Source: Levilactobacillus fujinensis (GTDB lineage: Bacteria; Bacillota; Bacilli; Lactobacillales; Lactobacillaceae). From it: a stretch of 52,378 nt of DNA. The notes under the pieces were generated by a model. The model was not told the DNA's origin and did not search any database. It worked only from the letters and a program-made list of their open reading frames with translations. Location: positions 1 through 52,378 of the forward strand of contig NZ_RHNX01000022.1 of assembly GCF_003946335.1 (NCBI RefSeq). Direction: 5' to 3'. Of this stretch, positions 47,029 to 52,378 are shown piece after piece. The position numbers were made by a program, and so were the translations under genes. The first letter of the stretch is position 1; each line of letters starts with the position of its first letter.

Positions 47029-48024
47029 CTAGGCTTTTACTTGACACTCTGGTAAATCCGCCGTCTGCCGTAAGATACGGATACCATCCCGGTACGTCTC
47101 TTCTAAAATCTGTGCGACCGGTTCGACCTGTTTCACCAATGGTACGACCTGTCCAGCCATAACAGCACCCCGATCGGTGACATTGCCCTTCTCCGAAGCC
47201 TGGCGTAGCGAACTCACAGCAATCGTCTGCAGTTTTTCAGCTGCTACACTCGGCTTATCGGCACGTTCGATAGCGGCCATTTGATCCGATAGCTGGTTTT
47301 TCAGCTGCCAGCACGGTGCACCAGTCGAGGCCCCAGTCATGACAACATCCCCGTCTTGAGCCGCCACGACAGCACGCTTAACGTTCTCGTGCGTACTACC
47401 TTCCGTCGCAGCCATGAACCGCGTGCCCATTTCAATACCGGCACAGCCAAACATTCTGGCAGCTGCATACCCACGACCATCGGCGATACCCCCGGAAGCC
47501 ACAACTAGTGCATGCTTGACCACATCCATCACTTGCGGTAAGAGTGCCATAGTGCCTTCCAGCGAGATGTGACCGCCACCTTCCCAGCCTTTGGCGATGA
47601 TGACGTCGGCACCACAGTCATCCGCGACCTGCGCTTCATTACTGGTCATAACTTTGGTCAGCACAGTCATCCCCAACGCATGCCATTTGTCGAACCATTT
47701 CTGGGTGAAATCACGTTCGAGTCCGGCCCCATTGTCCGCGTAAATGTAGCCAACGCCCTCACGTGCAGCAATGGCTGTCACCCGTTCCAGATTCTCCTCG
47801 ACTTCCGGAAAAATAGTGACATTAATGGCAAACGGCTTGTCCGTCAACTGTTGTGTCGCCTCAATCTCGTGCGCAACGACTTCACTGGGTGAAAAGCCAA
47901 CCCCGAGAACACCGAAACCACCAGCATTGCTGACGGCACCAACGAGCGGCGCCATCGAGGTCCACGCCATGGGGCCACTAATAATCGGGTACTTAATGTG
48001 CAACGTTTCCTGTAAACTCTTCAT
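47029..48024 (-). CDS. NAD(P)H-dependent flavin oxidoreductase (nitronate monooxygenase / FabK-like)
   Basis: 331-aa TIM-barrel FMN enzyme. PIISGPMAWTSMAPLVGAVSNAGG opens the barrel (positions about 14-37), followed by IIAKGWEGGGHIS and VVASGGIADGRG, which bind FMN in nitronate monooxygenases and enoyl-ACP reductase II (FabK). It stands alone rather than in a fab operon, so a nitronate monooxygenase or related oxidoreductase is more likely than FabK. Strong AAGGAG site. The TetR gene lies 66 bp upstream on the same strand. Confidence 0.85.
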   Translation of the reverse strand: MKSLQETLHIKYPIISGPMAWTSMAPLVGAVSNAGGFGVLGVGFSPSEVVAHEIEATQQLTDKPFAINVTIFPEVEENLERVTAIAAREGVGYIYADNGAGLERDFTQKWFDKWHALGMTVLTKVMTSNEAQVADDCGADVIIAKGWEGGGHISLEGTMALLPQVMDVVKHALVVASGGIADGRGYAAARMFGCAGIEMGTRFMAATEGSTHENVKRAVVAAQDGDVVMTGASTGAPCWQLKNQLSDQMAAIERADKPSVAAEKLQTIAVSSLRQASEKGNVTDRGAVMAGQVVPLVKQVEPVAQILEETYRDGIRILRQTADLPECQVKA

Positions 48025-48028
48025 AAAT

Positions 48029-48052
48029 TGTCACTCCTTGTTAAGAATGACA
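48029..48052. promoter_or_regulatory. Inverted repeat between TetR and oxidoreductase genes
   Basis: TGTCA (48029-48033) and TGACA (48048-48052) flank the oxidoreductase ribosome site. Position and symmetry suggest an operator for the neighbouring TetR protein, or an RNA hairpin hiding the ribosome site. Confidence 0.35.
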
Positions 48053-48090
48053 CAAGTATAACTAACCCCTCTAAATACCGGTAGACACTT

Positions 48091-48639
48091 TTACGATTGT
48101 GTCAGGAGCCCTGACATCCCTTGGAAAACACAGGTATCAATGGCCGCAACCACCTCAGCTTCAGTCGCATCTTCGTGTTGAAAGAACCAGAGGATGGTGG
48201 TGATCATGGAGGACGCGAAGAGCTGCGCAAAGTAATCAACCTTGCGGGCAGGTGTTTGTGGCCAATATTGTTGGACTTGCGCGCGGATCAGATTGGCCAC
48301 TTGTTGCTGAAACTCGGCCCGTAGATGGACTTCTCCCTGCTGTACCGCAAACAATAGGCGAATTTCGTGACGATGATCCCGCAACACTTGCAAGCTAGCC
48401 AGTGTGGTCGCCGTATTCATGGTCCGGTTCGGGGTAAATACCTTGCTAGCCCGCAAGATAACGCCTTCCAACAAGGTGCTCAACGTCACTCGTGCCAAGT
48501 CATCCTTATTATCAAAATACTCATAGAAAACGGTCCGTGTTAACTCAGCGTGGCTCATAATCGTCCGCACGTTGAGCTTCGCGTATGGCTGCTCCGCGAG
48601 TAAGTCGAGAAACGCCGCAATAATTTTATCTTCTGCCAT
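48091..48639 (-). CDS. TetR/AcrR-family transcriptional regulator
   Basis: 182-aa repressor-type protein. The N-terminal HTH is clear: KIIAAFLDLLAEQPYAKLNVRTIMSHAELTRTVFYEYFDNKDDLARV (5-51), with the YEYFDNKDDL signature. The C-terminal ligand/dimer domain is diverse, as usual. Same strand and 66 bp upstream of the flavin oxidoreductase, which it probably controls. Confidence 0.88.
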   Translation of the reverse strand: MAEDKIIAAFLDLLAEQPYAKLNVRTIMSHAELTRTVFYEYFDNKDDLARVTLSTLLEGVILRASKVFTPNRTMNTATTLASLQVLRDHRHEIRLLFAVQQGEVHLRAEFQQQVANLIRAQVQQYWPQTPARKVDYFAQLFASSMITTILWFFQHEDATEAEVVAAIDTCVFQGMSGLLTQS

Positions 48640-48785
48640 TGATTCTCACCTGATTTCATATTCGCTCACAATACGTGTTAGTCAAAAGGACGGTTGGCCG
48701 GCGAGCATTAAGACTGCTAGCTGAACAATTCAGTTCCGGGCTTATTAGAAAATCAAGCTTGGAGACTCGGTCCTTTCGAGGCTTC

Positions 48786-48882
48786 AAGTTGTGTTCGCAC
48801 CGATTCGGCCCATATCTGCCGGCCGGTAAGACGATGGTTAGACAACGTTGCCTACTTTTAGACCCAGTATCGTTGTGACAAC
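48786..48882 (+). repeat. Dispersed intergenic repeat, copy 3
   Basis: AAGTTGTGTTCGC ... GCCCATATCTGCCGGCCGG ... GTTGCCTA ... AGTATCGTTG. Best-preserved copy of the family also found at 35524-35612 and 42365-42460. Lies in the 319-bp gap between tetR and ktrA, which otherwise holds only the ktrA terminator and the region upstream of tetR. Confidence 0.65.
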
Positions 48883-48920
48883 CGTCATAACGTATGTTGG
48901 GACTTTCAGCTTGAAGCTAC

Positions 48921-48957
48921 AAAAAAGGGAGCCTGGACTTTTCCCCAGACTCGCCCC
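48921..48957 (-). terminator. Terminator of ktrBA
   Basis: GGGAGCCTGG pairs with CCAGACTCGCCC, and on the minus strand the stem ends in CTTTTTT. It begins directly after the ktrA stop. Confidence 0.85.
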
Positions 48958-48958
48958 A

Positions 48959-49621
48959 TTATTTTTTCAAAGATTCATCCAACGACTCCACGCTCTTTAT
49001 CGGCCCAACCACCGTCAACACGTCATGTAATTGCACAACAGCGGATGGTTGCGGCGAAATGTTGATCTTACCGTCATGTTGAATCGCAATGACGGTCAAA
49101 TCGAACCGTTGTCGCAGATTCAGCGCGACCAAGTCTTGATTCACAAAGTTCGGGTCCGTGATGACCACTTCGGCCAGTGTGTATTCGTCGCTGAGGTCGA
49201 TGAAGTTCAGAATGTGATTGGACAGCAATTTCCGCACAATGCCGTGCCCCATGTCACGTTCAGGAAAGGTCACCTGGTCGGCCCCCACCCGCTTGAGCAC
49301 CCGCCCGTGGTCGCTGGTTTCAGCTTTGGCAATGACTTTCTTGGCGCCGAGTTCCTTGGCAAGCATGGTAGTCAGGATACTGGCCTCCATGTTATTGCCG
49401 ATACCAATGATGACGTAATCAAAGGTATCGATGTTCAGGCCGCGCAAGACGTCCTCATCACGCGTATCCGCAATCAGCGTCTGGGTGGCGATATCCATCA
49501 TCGCATTGACTGGCTCCTCTTTGACGTCGACAGCCAAGACGTCCTGATGCGCAGACGCCAACGTTTGAACCACACTCTGACCGAAACGACCGAGGCCGAG
49601 GACCGCAAAACTCTTCTTCAT
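48959..49621 (-). CDS. ktrA: Potassium uptake regulatory subunit KtrA (TrkA-like)
   Basis: 220-aa cytoplasmic gating ring protein: RCK-N Rossmann domain (FAVLGLGRFGQSV, 5-17; acidic D after the second strand in AVDVKEE, consistent with NAD/ATP-type binding) and RCK-C domain (about 135-215). Start at the ATG at 49621, with AAGGAG 9 bases upstream; a GTG two codons earlier is too close. RCK-C domains of KtrA bind cyclic di-AMP in Firmicutes. 13 bp after ktrB. Confidence 0.92.
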   Translation of the reverse strand: MKKSFAVLGLGRFGQSVVQTLASAHQDVLAVDVKEEPVNAMMDIATQTLIADTRDEDVLRGLNIDTFDYVIIGIGNNMEASILTTMLAKELGAKKVIAKAETSDHGRVLKRVGADQVTFPERDMGHGIVRKLLSNHILNFIDLSDEYTLAEVVITDPNFVNQDLVALNLRQRFDLTVIAIQHDGKINISPQPSAVVQLHDVLTVVGPIKSVESLDESLKK

Positions 49622-49634
49622 TTTCACATGCTCC

Positions 49635-50987
49635 TTAACCGATTAAGATATTTTCTTCAGGATAACGAATCTGGTTGAACTTAGTCTGACGCTTCGACAG
49701 CGAGTACAGCGACGTGAAAATGCCGACCCGACCGATGAACATCAGCAACATAATGATGACCTTGCCGATAACCGTTAAATGTGGCGTGAGGCCAAGACTC
49801 AGCCCGACCGTCCCAAACGCGGAAAGTACCTCAAAGACGATATACTCGAGACCAAACTCCTTGGGAATCCGCTCCGTTTGCGTCAGAATCAACGTGGCCA
49901 AAGCAATGACGACGCTGGCCAAGAAAACCAGTAGTAGTGCCCGACTGATGTTGGATTGACTAAATCGTCGATGACTGAATTCGACATCTTTTTTCCCACG
50001 AAGTTGCGCGATACTTTGCAGCATCAGCACCCCAAACGTGGTCGTCTTGATCCCACCAGCGGTCGACCCGGGCGTCCCACCGACAAACATCAAAACCATT
50101 AGGATGAAGACACTCCCAGACTGTAGACTACTCGTCGGTAACGTGATGAGGCCGGCCGTTCGGGGCGTCACACTGAGAAATAACGTGTTGATAGTCCGAT
50201 TAAACCAAGAAGTTCCCTTTGGCAACAACGACAAGTCCTTTTCCGTCACCAACAACAGAACGAAGCCGGCAACAAACAGTGTCCCGGTAGTCATCAGCGT
50301 TAACTTCGAGTTTAGGCTTAGACGGTGCCGTTCATGAAACAACAGTAGATCGCGCCAAACCAAGAAGCCTAGACCGCCGCCGATAATTAAAATGATGGTT
50401 ACAATAAGCAGGTAGCTGTCGTCGCGAAAGCCCATCAGGCTATTGCCGAAGACGTCAAAACCGGCGTTACAAAAGGACATGACTGCGTGGTAAACGGACA
50501 CGTACAGCCCCCGTTTCCACCCAAAACGACCGACAAAGTCGAAGGACAATAAGACGGCCCCACCAATTTGAAAGAGCGCAGAGAGGCCCACAACGTACTT
50601 CATGACACTTTTGGTATCGCTTAAATTTTCTAGGTTCAGTGATTCCTTGACCATCAGTTGTGTGGAGAGGTCGAGATTGCGCCGAATGATGTTAAAGAGT
50701 AAGACGGCAAACGTCATATACCCCAGCGCACCGACCTCAGATAGAATCAAAATGACGACCTGACCAAAAAAAGACCAGTGCTGCGCGGTATTAACCACCG
50801 TGAGGCCAGTGATACAAGTTGCGGACGCCGCAGTAAACACGGTGTCGATAAAGGATGTTCCTTGCATCCCCCGTGTGGCCACCGGCAAGCTCAAAAAAAT
50901 TGTCCCCAACGTGATCAGGAAGATAAACCCCCAGACCATTTTTTTGGATAATGTATCAAATAACTTAGATTGCTTAATTTTTTCCAT
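49635..50987 (-). CDS. ktrB: Potassium uptake membrane subunit KtrB
   Basis: 450-aa K+ translocating subunit with the four pore-loop repeats visible: SATCITGLTV, CNAGFDVFG, VTPRTAGL and FGTVGLSLG, each with the filter glycine. First gene of the ktrBA operon; a promoter-like pair lies ~110 bp upstream. Forms a dimer sitting on the KtrA octameric ring and takes up K+, probably with Na+. Confidence 0.94.
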   Translation of the reverse strand: MEKIKQSKLFDTLSKKMVWGFIFLITLGTIFLSLPVATRGMQGTSFIDTVFTAASATCITGLTVVNTAQHWSFFGQVVILILSEVGALGYMTFAVLLFNIIRRNLDLSTQLMVKESLNLENLSDTKSVMKYVVGLSALFQIGGAVLLSFDFVGRFGWKRGLYVSVYHAVMSFCNAGFDVFGNSLMGFRDDSYLLIVTIILIIGGGLGFLVWRDLLLFHERHRLSLNSKLTLMTTGTLFVAGFVLLLVTEKDLSLLPKGTSWFNRTINTLFLSVTPRTAGLITLPTSSLQSGSVFILMVLMFVGGTPGSTAGGIKTTTFGVLMLQSIAQLRGKKDVEFSHRRFSQSNISRALLLVFLASVVIALATLILTQTERIPKEFGLEYIVFEVLSAFGTVGLSLGLTPHLTVIGKVIIMLLMFIGRVGIFTSLYSLSKRQTKFNQIRYPEENILIG

Positions 50988-51102
50988 GATTTTCCTATCC
51001 TGTCAAAGACTTCCCATTCAGCTTAAGACAAAGCGCCGGGGAAAACAATACCTACTTTGCACAAAGGACAGTGTGGTGAGAGGTGAATTAGACACTGATA
51101 CT

Positions 51103-51131
51103 CTATATAGATGGGTGAAAGCTAGTGACAA
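51103..51131 (-). promoter_or_regulatory. Putative promoter of ktrBA
   Basis: TTGTCA at 51126-51131 and ATATAG at 51103-51108 on the minus strand with a 17-bp spacer. The rest of the 316-bp intergenic region (50988-51303) is AT-rich. I looked for a c-di-AMP (ydaO-type) riboswitch before ktrB and could not recognise one. Confidence 0.5.
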
Positions 51132-51303
51132 AGTATCTTCTACGACCCTTGTCCCCTCAAAATTTACTTTTAAAAAATCCAATATTCAAAATAAAAGACT
51201 CCTAATCTGATTTTGGGTGAAATAAAGCTACCACAGGAAAAAATCAAACTATGAGTCTTATATGAATTAACTTAACAAAGTGTTACGCTACTAATCCGTT
51301 ATA

Positions 51304-52044
51304 CTATGGCGTCGTCAATCCACCATCAATCACAAACTCTTGACCGGTAGCATAACTGGCCTCGTCCGACGCCAAGAAACTAACCATGTTCGCTAATTCA
51401 GCCGGACGACCTACGCGTCCCATTGGAATTGCGGACTCAGTGGCTTTCAATGATTCTTCACTAGTTGTATCCAGAATTGGCGTCTTGATAACGCCTGGGT
51501 GGACAGAATTTACACGAATTCCGTACTTAGTAAACTCAAGTGCTGCACCTTTACTCATACCGCGGACAGCCCATTTGCTTGATACATAACCACTCAGGTC
51601 TGCGAAACCTGCCATCCCAGCAACCGAAGAGATATTGATAATTGATCCATTACCATTTTTCTTAAGTGATGGTAAAGTATACTTCATCCCGTAAAAGACA
51701 CCATATTGATTTATCTTAACAACTTTATCATAATCTGCGATTGAAACGTCCTCAATAGAGTTTTGAATCGCAATCCCGGCATTGTTTACTAAAATATCAA
51801 ATGACGTGGAAAAGTGCTTTTCACCCTCACTAACAACCTTTGGCCAAGTTTCAGCCTCAGATACATCCTGCTTGATGAAATAAGAATTTTTGCCTAACTG
51901 ATCTTGAATTTTTTTACCAGCCTCAACATTACGACCGGTAAATACTACTTTGGCACCATTCTTAATAAAGTTTTCTACAATAGCGGTCCCAATACCACTT
52001 GTGCCACCCGTAACTAATGCTGTTTTACCTGATAAATTTGCCAT
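51304..52044 (-). CDS. Short-chain dehydrogenase/reductase
   Basis: 246-aa classical SDR. TGGTSGIG (12-19), NNAG (87-90), catalytic S140, Y153 and K157, and a C-terminal GQEFVIDGG typical of tetrameric SDRs. Arg38 after the second strand (TGRN) suggests NADP(H) preference, as in the related R-specific alcohol dehydrogenase of L. brevis, which it resembles in length and C-terminus. GGAGG upstream of the ATG. Markedly more AT-rich than its neighbours, a hint of transfer. Confidence 0.9.
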   Translation of the reverse strand: MANLSGKTALVTGGTSGIGTAIVENFIKNGAKVVFTGRNVEAGKKIQDQLGKNSYFIKQDVSEAETWPKVVSEGEKHFSTSFDILVNNAGIAIQNSIEDVSIADYDKVVKINQYGVFYGMKYTLPSLKKNGNGSIINISSVAGMAGFADLSGYVSSKWAVRGMSKGAALEFTKYGIRVNSVHPGVIKTPILDTTSEESLKATESAIPMGRVGRPAELANMVSFLASDEASYATGQEFVIDGGLTTP

Positions 52045-52378
52045 GCTTTTACCTCCATAAACCCATAAATAGCAACAAACATCCTGATAAATCGAACATC
52101 TTAGTAAAGTGAAAACACTAACATTACGAGATTATTTTAGCATACCTTTTTCAAATTGCACGCAGAGAATTTAGAAACATGAAAATAACAGATAATGTTC
52201 TTCCATGCAATGTTAAGCTGCCAAGCACTTACCATCTGTTTTAGAATTTAATGTTGTTACGGTTCTATGATATTTGGTGTTGATAGAGAAATCTGTCGAC
52301 GCCATTTTCTGTATAATAAAAGGGGCACACTGCCCCACATCAACATCGTCGACCAAAACTAATTGAAAGTGAGAATGA
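52045..52378. other. Right-hand intergenic region
   Basis: 334 bp. The left part is the AT-rich upstream region of the SDR gene (possible -10 TAAAAT on the minus strand near 52135). At the right, TATAAT (52312-52317, plus strand) is followed by a GGGGCA-cac-TGCCCC hairpin (52322-52336), which suggests the 5' region of a gene reading out of the window. No ORF is visible. Confidence 0.4.

Noticed and set aside
47029-48024. Enoyl-ACP reductase FabK as firm annotation
   Set aside because: Fold fits, but no fatty acid synthesis genes are nearby; nitronate monooxygenase-type activity is at least as likely.
49031-49678. 215-codon plus-strand frame opposite ktrA
   Set aside because: Antisense shadow of ktrA with no family features; ktrA motifs on the other strand are unambiguous.
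50988-51303. Possible cyclic di-AMP riboswitch before ktrB
   Set aside because: Expected by analogy with other ktr operons, but the conserved core could not be recognised on the minus strand; a covariance search would settle it.

Overview
The window looks like chromosomal DNA of a heterofermentative lactic acid bacterium of the Lactobacillaceae, probably close to Levilactobacillus. This is inferred from the gene families (AsnA with a tRNA-Asn T-box leader, LplA, KtrAB, a DsrE-like protein, a cell-wall rhamnopolysaccharide locus), the strong GGAGG-type ribosome sites, and GC near 50% in the housekeeping part. I ran no searches; percentages are estimates by eye.

The dominant feature is two complete, tandem, same-strand copies of an 18-gene Wzx/Wzy-type surface polysaccharide operon (minus strand). 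Copy A lies at about 623-18548 and copy B at about 19265-37406. Reading 5' to 3', each copy runs: glf, phosphoglycosyl transferase, Wzx flippase, membrane-anchored MucBP/GH43-like protein lacking catalytic acids, short Wzz-like protein, Wzy, DUF1972-type glycosyltransferase, GT4, GT2, rmlA, GlfT-like GT2, membrane-anchored MucBP/GH43-like protein with intact acids, acyltransferase 3, SGNH lipoprotein, rmlC, rmlB, rmlD, and an LCP-family ligase. Order, orientation, lengths and most overlaps match gene for gene. The copies nevertheless differ throughout: copy A is clearly AT-rich (about 37-40% GC), copy B is near the host value. Both start from the same promoter-like block about 280 nt upstream of glf, and copy B ends in a terminator. 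Copy A instead runs into a patch of IS-end remnants (1-525). The genes predict a rhamnose- and galactofuranose-containing polymer that is O-acylated, possibly trimmed outside the cell by the GH43-like enzyme, and attached to the wall by a dedicated LCP ligase.

To the right of copy B lie a third LCP gene (37838-38908), lplA, an APC-family amino acid permease, a DsrE-like gene, and the T-box-controlled asnA. After asnA (44547-46860) comes a set of small accessory genes: a YrdB-like membrane protein, a 5'-eroded MarR-like regulator, a Panacea/SocA-like antitoxin-domain protein, and a 160-aa protein of unknown function followed by a 36-aa ORF. The right end holds a flavin-dependent oxidoreductase with a TetR regulator, the ktrBA potassium uptake operon, and an AT-rich SDR gene.

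A dispersed intergenic repeat of about 95 bp occurs three times (35524-35612, 42365-42460, 48786-48882). One copy sits inside polysaccharide copy B and none was found in copy A, which supports B as the long-term resident and A as the later arrival. No tRNA, rRNA or CRISPR array was seen.
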